Positions 10,229 to 19,158 of a stretch of DNA of 64,000 nt are shown piece after piece. Position 1 is the first letter of the stretch; every line of letters starts with the position of its first letter. Under the pieces are notes generated by a model. The model was not told the DNA's origin and made no database searches. It saw nothing but the letters and a program-made list of their open reading frames with translations. The DNA is from Paraburkholderia kirstenboschensis (GTDB lineage Bacteria > Pseudomonadota > Gammaproteobacteria > Burkholderiales > Burkholderiaceae): positions 248,001-312,000 of the forward strand of contig NZ_CAJHCR010000001.1 in the NCBI RefSeq assembly GCF_904848585.1, given 5' to 3'. Made by a program: the position numbers and the translations under genes.

Positions 10229-10950
10229 TGTCCACGACGCAAGCAATGTTGAAAATCAAGGGCCTGCAGGTCAACTACGGCGGCATCCAGGCAGTCAAGG
10301 GCATCGACCTCGAGGTTGGGCAGGGCGAGCTGGTCACGCTGATCGGCGCGAACGGCGCGGGCAAGACCACGACGATGAAGGCGATCACGGGGCTCAAGCC
10401 GTATGCCGCAGGCGACATCGAGTACATGGGTCAGTCGATCAAGGGCGTGCCTCCGCATGAGCTTCTGAAGCGCGGTCTCGCGATGGTGCCGGAAGGTCGC
10501 GGTATCTTCGCGCGCATGTCGATCGTCGAGAACATGCAGATGGGCGCGTATCTGCGCAGTGACAACGACGGCATCAAGGCCGACGTCGATCGCATGTTCG
10601 GCTTCTTCCCGCGGCTGAAGGAGCGCGCCACGCAATACGCGGGCACGCTCTCAGGCGGCGAACAGCAGATGCTGGCGATGGCGCGAGCGATCATCTCGCG
10701 TCCCAAGCTGTTGCTGCTGGATGAACCGTCGATGGGCTTGTCGCCGATCATGGTCGAGAAGATCTTCGAAGTGGTGCGCGCAATTTCCGGCGAAGGCATG
10801 ACCGTGCTGCTGGTCGAGCAGAACGCGCGTCTTGCGCTGCAGGCGGCGAACCGCGGCTATGTGATGGACTCGGGTCTCGTCACGATGTCGGGCGACGCGA
10901 AGCAGATGCTGGATGATCCGAAGGTGCGGGCAGCTTATCTGGGTGAATGA
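10228..10950 (+). CDS. livF: Branched-chain amino acid ABC transporter ATP-binding protein LivF
   Basis: 240-residue second ATPase of the importer. Walker A is GANGAGKTTTMKA, the signature LSGGEQQMLAMARA and Walker B LLLLDEPSMGLSP. The VPEGRGIFARMSIVENM segment is the LivF hallmark. The ATG overlaps the livG stop by one base; an upstream in-frame start lies inside livG and is rejected. It is the last gene of the operon, followed 50 bases later by a long perfect hairpin terminator. Confidence 0.96.
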   Translation: MSTTQAMLKIKGLQVNYGGIQAVKGIDLEVGQGELVTLIGANGAGKTTTMKAITGLKPYAAGDIEYMGQSIKGVPPHELLKRGLAMVPEGRGIFARMSIVENMQMGAYLRSDNDGIKADVDRMFGFFPRLKERATQYAGTLSGGEQQMLAMARAIISRPKLLLLDEPSMGLSPIMVEKIFEVVRAISGEGMTVLLVEQNARLALQAANRGYVMDSGLVTMSGDAKQMLDDPKVRAAYLGE

Positions 10951-11000
10951 ATGGGTGAATGAGTTGAGTGGATAACCCTTCAAGCTGAACTGCCGATGAA

Positions 11001-11039
11001 AAAAGGCCGCATGCGTGAGTCAAACGCATGCGGCCTTTT
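11001..11039. terminator. Bidirectional terminator after livF
   Basis: A 16-bp perfect inverted repeat (11001-11016 with 11024-11039) around a 7-nt loop, with A and T tracts at the ends. It serves livF (+) and probably the GNAT/argD genes on the minus strand. Confidence 0.85.
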
Positions 11040-11067
11040 GTTCTGCGACGCATGACGCGCCTGAATA

Positions 11068-11541
11068 CTAAACCGGCGTCGAATCCGCCAACTCACCAAG
11101 ACGTTTGCCGAAGCTCACCACCGCATCCGCGCGATAATCGAGCGCCTCGTAAAACGCGCGGACGTCGCTCTTCGCGGACAACACCTGCAGGTTCAGCTTC
11201 GGACAGCCAAGCGCCGTCAGCGCGTCTTCGACGTGCGCGACCAGACGCGAGCCGATGCCATGCCGCCGCAACGACTCGTCCACCGCGAGCGAGTAAAGCC
11301 AGCCGCGGTGGCCGTCATAGCCGCCCATCACCGTACCGACGACCCGCTCATCCAGCACCGCCACAAAGAACAGCTCGGGCTGCGTCGCGAGCTTGTTCGC
11401 AATCGACAGATGCGGGTTGCGCTGCGGCTTCGTCACATCCCTGTACTCCGGAAAGGCCTGCTGCCACAGTGCGACCACCGCCTCGGTGTCGCCCGCATCG
11501 AAGCGGCGGATAGCGAGCGTCCCGGTCGCTGTCGTCGTCAT
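11068..11541 (-). CDS. GNAT family N-acetyltransferase
   Basis: 157-residue single-domain acetyltransferase using acetyl-CoA. It has the fold's beta-strand FFVAVLDERVVGTVMGGYDG, the acetyl-CoA loop LRRHGIGSRLVAHVEDAL (the Q/RxxGxG/A motif) and the C-terminal FYEALDYR strand. The pattern resembles the YpeA-like branch of small GNAT proteins. The acceptor substrate cannot be inferred. It lies 17 bases downstream of argD on the same strand and may be co-transcribed with it. Confidence 0.85.
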   Translation of the reverse strand: MTTTATGTLAIRRFDAGDTEAVVALWQQAFPEYRDVTKPQRNPHLSIANKLATQPELFFVAVLDERVVGTVMGGYDGHRGWLYSLAVDESLRRHGIGSRLVAHVEDALTALGCPKLNLQVLSAKSDVRAFYEALDYRADAVVSFGKRLGELADSTPV

Positions 11542-11558
11542 ACGCGTCCTTGGTTCAG

Positions 11559-12743
11559 TTACAGCGTGTCGAGGATCGAACGCAGCATCGCCATCATCTG
11601 GTCGATCTCTTCGTTCGTGACGTTCAGTGCAGGCATGAAGCGCAGCAGGTTCGGGCGCGCCGCGTTCAGCAGGAGACCGTCGGGCTGCATGTCACGCGCC
11701 TTTTCGACGATCTGGTTGCCGATGTCCTTGCCGAGCAGCAGTGCACGCAACAGACCTTCGCCGCGCTCGCCCTTGAAGCCGCGCTCTTCCGACAACTCGA
11801 GCAGCTTCGCGCGCAGATACTCGCCGCGCGCACGCACGCCTTCGAGGAAACCCGGCGCGGTGAGTTGCGCGATCACCGAATAACCGACCGCGGTCATCAA
11901 CGGGTTGCCGTTGTACGTGCCGCCCTGGTCGCCCGCTTCGAACACGGCGACTTCGGCTTTCGCGAGCAGCGCCGCGAGCGGCACGCCGCCCCCAATACCT
12001 TTGCCGAGCGTCATGATGTCCGGCTCGATGCCCGACAACTCGTAGGCGAACAGCGTACCGGCACGACCGCAGCCGCTTTGCACTTCGTCGACGATCAGCA
12101 AAACATTGTGCTTGCGGGTCAGCTCGCGCAGTTGCTGCATGAACTCGCGCGTTGCCGGAATCACGCCGCCTTCGCCCTGGATCGGCTCGAGCATCACCGC
12201 GACCGTCTTCGCGTTGATGAGCTTTTCCACCGACGCGATGTCGTTCAGATCCGCTTTCGGGAAGCCCGGCACTTGCGGCGCGTAGATCGTGTCCCAGCCC
12301 GGCTTGCCGCTTGCCGACATCGTGGCGAGCGTGCGGCCGTGGAAACTATGATCGAACGTGATGATTTCGAATGCGCCGTCTTTGAACTTCTTGCCCCACT
12401 TGCGCGCGAGCTTGATCGCGCCTTCATTCGCTTCGGCACCGCTGTTCGCGAAGAACACCTTGTCGAAGCAGCTATGCTGCGTGAGCAGCGCCGCGAGCCT
12501 CACCATCGGCTCATTGTAGAAAGCCGGTGACGGATTGAAGAGCAGCTTCGCCTGCTGGTTCAGCGCTTCGATCATGCCTTCATTGCAATGACCGAGGCAA
12601 TTGACCGCCCAGCCCTGAATGAAGTCCAGGTATCGCTTGCCGTTGTTGTCGTAGAGCCACGAGCCCTTGCCGTGCGTGAAAACGATTTCGGGCCGGTTGG
12701 TGATGTACATCAGCGACTCGATCGGATATTCATTGAAATTCAT
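11559..12743 (-). CDS. argD: Acetylornithine/succinylornithine-type class III aminotransferase
   Basis: 394-residue PLP enzyme of the acetylornithine transaminase type, acting in arginine biosynthesis by transaminating N-acetylglutamate semialdehyde. The Schiff-base lysine is in [18 protein letters not shown]; other landmarks are [37 protein letters not shown] and the cofactor-holding [21 protein letters not shown]. Length and motifs match ArgD. Family members overlap with other omega-aminotransferases, so the substrate is inferred. It begins about 85 bases past a terminator, so it has its own promoter. Confidence 0.85.
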   Translation of the reverse strand: MNFNEYPIESLMYITNRPEIVFTHGKGSWLYDNNGKRYLDFIQGWAVNCLGHCNEGMIEALNQQAKLLFNPSPAFYNEPMVRLAALLTQHSCFDKVFFANSGAEANEGAIKLARKWGKKFKDGAFEIITFDHSFHGRTLATMSASGKPGWDTIYAPQVPGFPKADLNDIASVEKLINAKTVAVMLEPIQGEGGVIPATREFMQQLRELTRKHNVLLIVDEVQSGCGRAGTLFAYELSGIEPDIMTLGKGIGGGVPLAALLAKAEVAVFEAGDQGGTYNGNPLMTAVGYSVIAQLTAPGFLEGVRARGEYLRAKLLELSEERGFKGERGEGLLRALLLGKDIGNQIVEKARDMQPDGLLLNAARPNLLRFMPALNVTNEEIDQMMAMLRSILDTL

Positions 12744-12827
12744 GACGGCAGGCTCCAGACAGCGGGTAAGAGGTGGATAAGGCGTTGGCGCACGTCAGCC
12801 GATGAGCTAACGGGCCGGAAAAACAAA

Positions 12828-12851
12828 AAAGCCACGGCATGCCGTGGCTTT
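12828..12851 (-). terminator. Terminator of the upstream minus-strand transcript
   Basis: Perfect 24-bp palindrome of AAAGCCACGGCA and its complement; on the minus strand it is followed by a long T-rich run. It ends transcription arriving from the reductase gene at 13135-14166 or from the intergenic region between them. Confidence 0.75.
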
Positions 12852-13134
12852 CATGATTCGAACAGCTTGCGCTTTGTTGTAGCGCGAATCCGTGACGAAG
12901 CCGGCGGCGTCCCTAGGGAAGCGGCGAGCGGCGACGTCGGAGTTCGGACTGGATGCGGTTCATGCGCGAAAGAATACGACAAGAAAAGCGCTGGTGTAAA
13001 CCTTGAATTTGCACGAATTCATGACAACGGCCGCGCCTACCAGTTTTTGCGCGCCCGTCTTCATGCTGACACGTTGTTTCAGGTACGGCCCGCACGTCGC
13101 AACGAGCGGGCCGGTTTTTACCGCAGGTTTCGAG
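12852..13134. other. Intergenic region with two very short coupled ORFs and a plus-strand hairpin
   Basis: 283 bases without a recognised gene. On the minus strand an ATG at 13023 opens a 20-codon ORF (starts MNSCKFKVYTS, ends at a TGA overlapping the next ATG) followed by a 16-codon ORF (12913-12963, starts MNRIQSE, four arginines in a row near its end) that stops about 60 bases before the terminator at 12828-12851. On the plus strand, CGGCCCGC (13086-13093) pairs with GCGGGCCG (13106-13113) and is followed by GTTTTT, which looks like an intrinsic terminator although no plus-strand gene precedes it. Either strand could encode a small RNA or leader; this is weak evidence. Confidence 0.25.
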
Positions 13135-14166
13135 TCAAACCGCGTTCGCCAGGTCTGCCTCGCTCGTGAACGAGTCCGCGTAGAACTCGTCTTCGGGCAG
13201 GCTGTGATGCTGCGTGAAATCGCGCTGTGCCGATTCGACCATTACCGGCGCGCCGCAGGCATACACCTGATAAGCGGACAGGTCGGGCAGGTCCTCGATT
13301 ACCGCGCGATGCACGAAGCCGACGCGCCCGGTCCACGCATCGCTCGCGTCCGGCTCAGAGAGTACCGGCACGAACTTGAAGTTCGGAATCTCGCGCGCCC
13401 ATTGTTCGGCCAGTTCCAGCAGATAGAGATCTTTCTTGCGACGCGCGCCCCAGTACAGCGTCATTGGGCGGTTCAGGTTCTTGAACACCGCATGCTCGAC
13501 GATCGCCTTCAGCGGCGCAAAGCCGGTGCCAGAAGCAAGCAGCACGATCGGCTTGTCCGACTCTTCACGCAGGAAGAACGTGCCGAGCGGCGCTTCGAAG
13601 CGCAGGATATCGCGCTCTTTCATCGCGTTGAACACGTGGTCGGTGAACGCGCCGCCAGGCATGTGGCGAATGTGCAATTCGATCGGGCCTTCGGCGTGCG
13701 GCGCATTCGCCATCGAATAGCTGCGGCGCTTGCCGTCCTTCAGAATGAATTCCAGGTACTGGCCGGCCAGATATTGCAGACGTTCGTTAGCGGGCAACTG
13801 CAGCTTGAGCACGACGACGTCGTCGGCCTTGCGCTCGATCGCATTCACGCGGCACGGCAGTTTCTTCACCTGCACGTCGCCCACGCCCGCCACTTCGCGG
13901 ATATCGATCTCAAGATCGGAGCACGCCGTCGCGCAGCAGAAGAGCGCCATGCCGCGCGTTTTTTCTTCGTTCGACAAAGCCGACGACGAATGCGCGCGCT
14001 GCTCAACCTGGCCGCTGACCACAGCGCCTTTGCACGAACCGCACGCGCCGTTCTTGCAGCCGTACGGCAGACCGATGCCTTGACGCAAGGCGGCGTTCAG
14101 CACCGGCTCGTCCTGTTCTACCTGAAACTGCCGGCCGCTTTGCCGGAGCGTGACGTTAAATGCCAT
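13135..14166 (-). CDS. 2Fe-2S ferredoxin-NAD(P)H flavin reductase (AscD/CDP-glucoseen reductase type)
   Basis: 343-residue electron-transfer flavoprotein. Residues 1-90 form a plant-type ferredoxin domain with ligands C37, C42 and C45 in CKNGACGSC plus a later cysteine in the LFCCATACSD region. Residues 100-200 are the FAD domain with RSYSMANAP, and the C-terminal part binds NAD(P)H (ASGTGFAPLKAI, YACGAPVMVESAQRDF). Such proteins pass electrons from NAD(P)H through FAD and 2Fe-2S to a partner oxygenase or dehydratase. The usual database name, CDP-6-deoxy-delta-3,4-glucoseen reductase, is an inherited label: no deoxysugar genes are nearby, so its partner is unknown. Confidence 0.85.
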   Translation of the reverse strand: MAFNVTLRQSGRQFQVEQDEPVLNAALRQGIGLPYGCKNGACGSCKGAVVSGQVEQRAHSSSALSNEEKTRGMALFCCATACSDLEIDIREVAGVGDVQVKKLPCRVNAIERKADDVVVLKLQLPANERLQYLAGQYLEFILKDGKRRSYSMANAPHAEGPIELHIRHMPGGAFTDHVFNAMKERDILRFEAPLGTFFLREESDKPIVLLASGTGFAPLKAIVEHAVFKNLNRPMTLYWGARRKKDLYLLELAEQWAREIPNFKFVPVLSEPDASDAWTGRVGFVHRAVIEDLPDLSAYQVYACGAPVMVESAQRDFTQHHSLPEDEFYADSFTSEADLANAV

Positions 14167-14293
14167 AAAGTGTTCGAAGTCGAAAAGTCGGTAATCGTTA
14201 ACGGAGAGACGGGGCGCGGATAACCGGGATCGCCCGAACCAGCGGTATTGTCGCCCGGTGCCCGCCGCGCTTGACGGCTACAATGCGTGCACC

Positions 14294-15370
14294 ATGAAAG
14301 CGACCCGAAACTTCCGCCGTCCGCGCGTGCTGATCGTAGGTTGCGGCGATGTCGGCATGCGCTGCGTACCCCTGCTGCAGCACGCCCACGTCTTTGCACT
14401 GACAAGCCATGCGGAGCGCAGCGCCGAATTGCGTGCCGCGGGCGTTTCGCCGCTGGTCGGCGATCTCGACGAACGCCGCAGCCTGAAACGGCTCGCGGGA
14501 CTCGCGCCCACGGTGCTGCATCTGGCGCCGCCGCAGAAAACCGGCGACGACGACCGCCGCACCCGCGCGTTGCTATCAGCCCTGGCGATGCGCCGCGCTC
14601 AGGCGTTGCCTGGCACACGTCAGACCCGCGCCACCATCATGCCTGTCGGGCGCTTGCGCCGCGCGCGCGCTTCATGGGCACAAGCACGGTCACTCGCGAA
14701 ACCAGCCAATATTGTACCCGACGGCCTTCGCCGCGCCGCCGCCTCACGCGCGCCGCTGCGCTTCGTGTATGCAAGCACGACGGGCGTCTACGGCGATTGT
14801 GGCGGAGCGTGGATCGACGAGACGCGCGTCACCGAACCGGCCAATGCGCGCGCGAAACGCCGCGTGTCGGCCGAGCAGCAATTGCGACGCGCGACCGCTC
14901 GCGGCTCTATTGTCGCGAGCATCGCGCGGATTCCGGGCATTTATGCAGCCAATCGCCTGCCGCTCGCGCGGCTTGAAAAACGCACACCGGCGCTCGTCGA
15001 TGCCGACGACGTCTACACCAATCACATTCATGCGGACGACCTCGCCGCGATTCTCGTACGCCTCGCCACTCACGGCAGGCCGGCGCGCGTGATTCACGCG
15101 TCCGACGACTCGTCGCTGAAAATGGGTGAGTACTTCGATCTCGTCGCCGATGCATTCGGTTTGGCTCGTGCGCCGCGCATCACGCGAGCGCAAGCTGAGG
15201 AGCAGATCGAGCCGACCTTGCTGTCGTTCATGCGCGAGTCGAGACGGCTCGTGAACCGCCGCTTGAAAGAAGAGCTAGGCGTGCGCCTGCGCTATCCGAG
15301 CGTCGAAGATTTTCTGCGCGAAGCGGCAGGCGCTAAGGACGCTGCTAAGGACGTTGCCAGCAGGCCATGA
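14294..15370 (+). CDS. NAD-dependent epimerase/dehydratase family (SDR-like) protein
   Basis: 358 residues. An N-terminal Rossmann nucleotide-binding motif VLIVGCGDVGMRC is followed by a FVYASTTGVYGDCGG segment, with the YGD tyrosine region typical of extended SDR proteins, and by IARIPGIYAANRLP and NHIHADDLAAILVRL, all standard for this family. It resembles the YeeZ-like group of uncharacterised epimerase-like proteins. Residues about 100-150 are Arg/Ala rich and look poorly conserved. The ATG at 14294 is preferred over one 36 bases upstream because the Rossmann strand starts shortly after it. It is divergent from the reductase gene. Substrate unknown. Confidence 0.75.
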   Translation: MKATRNFRRPRVLIVGCGDVGMRCVPLLQHAHVFALTSHAERSAELRAAGVSPLVGDLDERRSLKRLAGLAPTVLHLAPPQKTGDDDRRTRALLSALAMRRAQALPGTRQTRATIMPVGRLRRARASWAQARSLAKPANIVPDGLRRAAASRAPLRFVYASTTGVYGDCGGAWIDETRVTEPANARAKRRVSAEQQLRRATARGSIVASIARIPGIYAANRLPLARLEKRTPALVDADDVYTNHIHADDLAAILVRLATHGRPARVIHASDDSSLKMGEYFDLVADAFGLARAPRITRAQAEEQIEPTLLSFMRESRRLVNRRLKEELGVRLRYPSVEDFLREAAGAKDAAKDVASRP

Positions 15371-15500
15371 AGCCTGGCTAGCCGCATCAGATTGCCGCAG
15401 AAGCCCGGCGACGCAGTGGCAAAGAAGGCCCGCCGGACATCGGCCGGACAACTTTGTGAAGCGTCGCCGCACAGCACCACGCAGCAGCGCGCCTCGTCCC

Positions 15501-15689
15501 TCAGGTCAGCGCGGGCAGTGCTTCGAGCAGCAGGAAACACAGCATCCCGCCGATCAATGCGCCGATCAGATTCGGATCGTATTTGTGCCGCAGCCGCATG
15601 GCGATCAGCAGTCCGCCGATCAGCAGCAACCCGAGACACACGAACGCCGGCATCACATACGAGAGCATGACTCCGTTATGGACGATCAT
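15501..15689 (-). CDS. Small two-TM membrane protein
   Basis: 62-residue protein beginning MIVHNGVMLSYVMPAF, with two hydrophobic segments (about residues 10-30 and 41-60) separated by the charged stretch RLRHKYDPN. A GGAG ribosome-binding site lies 5 bases before the ATG, which supports translation and decides this start over a longer upstream frame. No family recognised. It lies alone between an SDR-like gene and rsuA. Confidence 0.6.
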   Translation of the reverse strand: MIVHNGVMLSYVMPAFVCLGLLLIGGLLIAMRLRHKYDPNLIGALIGGMLCFLLLEALPALT

Positions 15690-15855
15690 GGCCGCTCCTT
15701 GAACTCTTTGTAGTCTTTGTTTAAACGAGTATAGGGCGAGGCCTGACGAAGAGCATGCTGCGGCGCAGCGTGGAACGCATGCGCGGTCGCGCGAATGTGC
15801 GGATGCGCACAGGGCTTTCCTAATCTTGTCAGATGGTTGCGTGCGTCCTACCGGT

Positions 15856-16566
15856 TTACCCGCTCCGTAAAGATCCGAGGTCGGCTTCATCCAGCCATTG
15901 CCACGCGCCCGGCGCAAGAGTCGCGGGCAAAGCGAGTCCGCCGACGCGTTCGCGATGCAACGCTTCACAACGGTTGCCGGCTGCCGCGATCATCCGCTTG
16001 ACCTGGTGATACTTGCCTTCCATCACCGTGAGCGCCAACGCGTGCTCGCCGCGTGCATCGGCCTCGACCGCCGCGACCGGCTTCGACTCGCCGTGCAGCA
16101 GCACGCCATTGCGCAGCGCGCTCAGCTGCGCGTCGTCGATCGCATGACGGGTTGTGGCGACGTACACCTTCGGCACCTTGCGTTTCGGCGACGTGAACAT
16201 GTGGACGAACTTGCCGTCGTCGGAGAGCAGCAGCAAGCCGGTGGTGTCCTGGTCGAGCCGCCCGACGCATTGCACGCCGCGCTCGGCGAACTGCGGCGGC
16301 AACAGACTGAATACGCTCGGGTGATGCTGCGGATCGCGCGAGCACTCGTAGCCGGCCGGCTTGTTGAGCAGCAGATATGCGCGCTCGCGATATGGCCAAA
16401 CCACGCCGTCGACGCTGAAGCAGAACGACGCATCGTCGGTGGGGAAATCGGCGTCGGCGTCGGTGCATACGGCGCCGCCGATGCTCACGCGAGCGTCGCC
16501 TATCAGCGCCCGGCATTGGCGGCGCGAGCCGAAGCCCTGGGTAAAGAGAATGCTTTCGAGATTCAT
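15856..16566 (-). CDS. rsuA: 16S rRNA pseudouridine(516) synthase
   Basis: 236-residue RsuA-family enzyme that isomerises uridine to pseudouridine in small-subunit rRNA. Residues 1-60 form the S4-like RNA-binding domain (LESILFTQGFGSRRQCRALI). The catalytic aspartate lies in VGRLDQDTTGLLLLSDDG, the RsuA/RluB motif. The C-terminal EGKYHQVKRMIAAAGNRCEALHR is the substrate-binding segment. The start at 16566 is the one that opens the S4 domain. It is divergent from the MFS gene. Confidence 0.88.
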   Translation of the reverse strand: MNLESILFTQGFGSRRQCRALIGDARVSIGGAVCTDADADFPTDDASFCFSVDGVVWPYRERAYLLLNKPAGYECSRDPQHHPSVFSLLPPQFAERGVQCVGRLDQDTTGLLLLSDDGKFVHMFTSPKRKVPKVYVATTRHAIDDAQLSALRNGVLLHGESKPVAAVEADARGEHALALTVMEGKYHQVKRMIAAAGNRCEALHRERVGGLALPATLAPGAWQWLDEADLGSLRSG

Positions 16567-16658
16567 GGCGAGCGAAGAATAACACCGCAAGAAGCGGGGC
16601 GTCCCGCGGTGCGATCGCGGCCACGATGGTGGCTCCTGTTTCGTTGCCGGAGCCATCG

Positions 16659-17909
16659 ATGCACGCCACGTCGTCTTCGTCCCGTGTCCGTTTACCGGCC
16701 GCTTTCCAGCGGCTCGCGTGGTCCAACCTCGTCGCTCAATCCGCCGAGCAGATCAGCCTCGCCGCCGCGCCGCTCGTCGCCGTCTTCGCGCTCGGCGCCG
16801 ACGCACGCGGCACTGGCCTCCTGCAGACAGCGCAGACCTTGCCTTTCCTGTTGCTGTCGATCCCGCTCGGCGTATGGGCCGACCGCCGTTCGCGCCGCAC
16901 GTTGATGGCGCTCGCCGAAAGCGTGCGCGTCGTCGCAATGCTATGCGTGCTCATGCTTCTAATTACCCATGCGCTCAGCCTGCCGTTGCTCGCCGCGCTC
17001 GGCTTCGTGGCCGCGACCGGCACAGTGGCCTACAACGTCGCGGCACCTTCGCTCGTGCCGTCGATCGTCTCGCGCGAAGCGTACGCCAGCGCGAACGCCC
17101 GTCTCGAACTTGCACGCAGCGTCGCGTATTCGGCTGGCCCGGCGCTAGGCGGTCTGCTGGTCGGCTGGATCGGCGCGGGCTGGGCATACGGCTGCGCGGC
17201 CGCGTTGTCTGCGCTCGCGGTGGGCTTGCTCGCGGGGCTGCGCGAACCGTCGCGCACGGCCACGCCCGCGCGTCACTTCATGCTGGAGTTGCGCGAAGGC
17301 ACGCGCTTCGTGTTGCGCGATTCACTGCTGCTTCCCATGCTCGCGACGGCCGTATTTTTCAACCTCGGCTTCTTCGTGCTGCAAGCGGTGTATGTGCCGT
17401 ACGCGGTGCATCGGCTGGGGTTGAGCGCTTCGGCGGTAGGCATCACGCTTGGCGCGTATGGCGTCGGCATGGTGTGCGGCGCGCTCGCTGCGCCCGCTAT
17501 CGCGCGACGTCTCGCGTTCGGGCGCGTGCTCCTGATCGGGCCGTCGTGCGGGCTGCTCGCGTCGCTCGTGATGGTGGGGACGCTCGTCGCGCCGTCGTTC
17601 TGGCTTGCGCTGCTGAGTTTCTTCCTGCTCGGCGCCGGACCGATCCTGTGGGTGGTCGGCTCGACCACGCTGCGTCAGGCAATCACGCCGCAGCGAATGA
17701 TGGGCCGCGTCTCCGCGCTGAACAGCACGGCGACCTACGGCGCGCGGCCAGCGGGCGCACTGCTCGGTGCCGCCATCAGTGCGCGCTGGAACATGGACGC
17801 CTGCCTGGTCGCTGCCGCAGCGGCCTTTCTCGTGCAGGCGCTGATCATCGCAATGTCGCCTGCGGCGCGGCTCGCGCGCATTCCCGAGGAACGCGCCACG
17901 GCTTGCTGA
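16659..17909 (+). CDS. Major facilitator superfamily exporter
   Basis: 416-residue, about 12-TM transporter of the EntS/MFS_3-like group. The loop-2 motif is seen as PLGVWADRRSRRTLM, and the N-terminal segment is SNLVAQSAEQISLAAAPLVAVF. Residues near FMLELREGTRFVLRDSLL form the cytoplasmic central loop. An ATG preceded by CCGGAG at 16659 was chosen over one 33 bases upstream. Likely role: proton-coupled efflux of a small molecule, substrate unknown. It lies next to an RpiR operon but transcription linkage is unlikely because of the AT-rich 170-base gap. Confidence 0.8.
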   Translation: MHATSSSSRVRLPAAFQRLAWSNLVAQSAEQISLAAAPLVAVFALGADARGTGLLQTAQTLPFLLLSIPLGVWADRRSRRTLMALAESVRVVAMLCVLMLLITHALSLPLLAALGFVAATGTVAYNVAAPSLVPSIVSREAYASANARLELARSVAYSAGPALGGLLVGWIGAGWAYGCAAALSALAVGLLAGLREPSRTATPARHFMLELREGTRFVLRDSLLLPMLATAVFFNLGFFVLQAVYVPYAVHRLGLSASAVGITLGAYGVGMVCGALAAPAIARRLAFGRVLLIGPSCGLLASLVMVGTLVAPSFWLALLSFFLLGAGPILWVVGSTTLRQAITPQRMMGRVSALNSTATYGARPAGALLGAAISARWNMDACLVAAAAAFLVQALIIAMSPAARLARIPEERATAC

Positions 17910-17954
17910 AGATCAACTTCACTGCACGATGAGCGCCAGGGCAAACCCCAAAAA

Positions 17955-18003
17955 ATGAAAATGAATTTTTTCTCAGGCCATTTCCATGTAAATATATTTT
18001 CAT
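17955..18003. promoter_or_regulatory. AT-rich region with inverted repeat upstream of the RpiR regulator
   Basis: An AT-rich island in high-GC surroundings. ATGAAAAT (17955-17962) is matched by its reverse complement ATTTTCAT (17996-18003). It lies 70-120 bases upstream of the regulator start and is a plausible promoter/operator for the peptide-scavenging operon. No factor is assigned from sequence. Confidence 0.4.
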
Positions 18004-18075
18004 CCAATTCGCTTACACCTCGACGCGATTGGTCTTCGGGGACAACTACCGCGCTTACTGCGCCGCTTCGCTCGC

Positions 18076-19158
18076 ATGATTCATCAACCGTCCGTAGCAT
18101 CCAATCCGGCCGAGCAGGCCATCGCCGCGCGCATCGAGGCGGCCATGCCTACGCTCACGCCCATTCATCGGCGCATGGGCGAGTACGTGCTGGCCAATCT
18201 GTTTCGCGCGGCCACCATGCGGATCGACGAACTGGCGAGCGTGGTCGGCGCTTCGGTGGCGACGGCGAATCGCTTTGCCCGCGCGCTCGGCTTCGACGGC
18301 TATCCGCAGTTCCGTGAGGCGCTCGTGCGCGGCTTCGAGGCGACGCTCGCGCCGGTCGAACGGCTGCGCAGCGCGCAGGAGTCGCTCGCTGCGGGCGACG
18401 ACGTGGTCGACGCGTCGCTCGAACAGGCGGCCAACAATCTGCACTTGACCCGCACGGCGATCGACAGCGCCGCCGCCGAGGCCGCGGTCGAAGCGATCCT
18501 TGCCGCGCGGCGCGTGTTCGTGCTCGGCGCGGGCACGAGCGCGTTCCTGGCCGGGTTGATGGAGCACGGCCTGATGGCGTATCACGACAACGTTCAGTCG
18601 CTCGCGTTCATCGGCGGACCGTCGCATGCGGCGCGGCGCCTGTTCAATTGCGGCAAGGGCGACCTCGTGATCGGCATTGCCTTCCCGCGTTATGTCGACG
18701 ACACCATCGAACTCGCGCGCCGTGCGGCAACTCGCGGCGCACGCGTGCTCGCGCTGACCGACGGACCGCGCTCGCCGCTCGCGCAATTCGCCGATCTCTC
18801 GCTGTACGTGCGCTCCGAACGCCGCCTCGCGGCGAACGCCGATGCCGCTGTTCTTGCTGTGATCGAAGCGTTATGCGACGCGGTCGCTTATCGAGCTAAA
18901 CGTTCGGTGAAGGCAGCCGCCGAAGTTACCGAGTTCGTATTGCCGTGGCTCACTGACCCGCTGTCCGCATCCGCGAGTGCGGCCCGTGAAGCCGCGCGCG
19001 AACCGGCGCGCAGTGCGCGTGCGTCAGTACGCGCAAAGACGGGCGCCGCGCGGGGGGCCAAGCGCGATCCCGCGCTCAGGCCCACGGTTGAGACCACGGT
19101 AACAAGCGCAGTTGCAAACCCCCGCACCACCCAGGCAAAACCCAAACTCAAACGATGA
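18076..19158 (+). CDS. MurR/RpiR family transcriptional regulator
   Basis: 360 residues. Residues 12-90 form the RpiR helix-turn-helix domain (GEYVLANLFRAATMRIDELASVVGASVATANRFARALGFDGYPQFREAL); the middle is a SIS sugar-phosphate-binding domain with VFVLGAGTSAFLAG and DLVIGIAFPRYVDDTIELARRA. A long Ala/Arg/Lys-rich tail (about residues 290-360) is atypical for the family. Its ATGA overlap with iaaA couples it to the operon it probably controls. Relatives sense sugar phosphates or cell-wall sugars such as MurNAc-6-P, so a cell-wall recycling signal is possible but unproven here. Confidence 0.85.
   Translation: MIHQPSVASNPAEQAIAARIEAAMPTLTPIHRRMGEYVLANLFRAATMRIDELASVVGASVATANRFARALGFDGYPQFREALVRGFEATLAPVERLRSAQESLAAGDDVVDASLEQAANNLHLTRTAIDSAAAEAAVEAILAARRVFVLGAGTSAFLAGLMEHGLMAYHDNVQSLAFIGGPSHAARRLFNCGKGDLVIGIAFPRYVDDTIELARRAATRGARVLALTDGPRSPLAQFADLSLYVRSERRLAANADAAVLAVIEALCDAVAYRAKRSVKAAAEVTEFVLPWLTDPLSASASAAREAAREPARSARASVRAKTGAARGAKRDPALRPTVETTVTSAVANPRTTQAKPKLKR

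Noticed and set aside
13003..14223. Plus-strand 406-aa ORF opposite the reductase gene
   Set aside because: It is antisense to a well-conserved 2Fe-2S flavoprotein and has no domain; the high G+C content leaves many long shadow frames.
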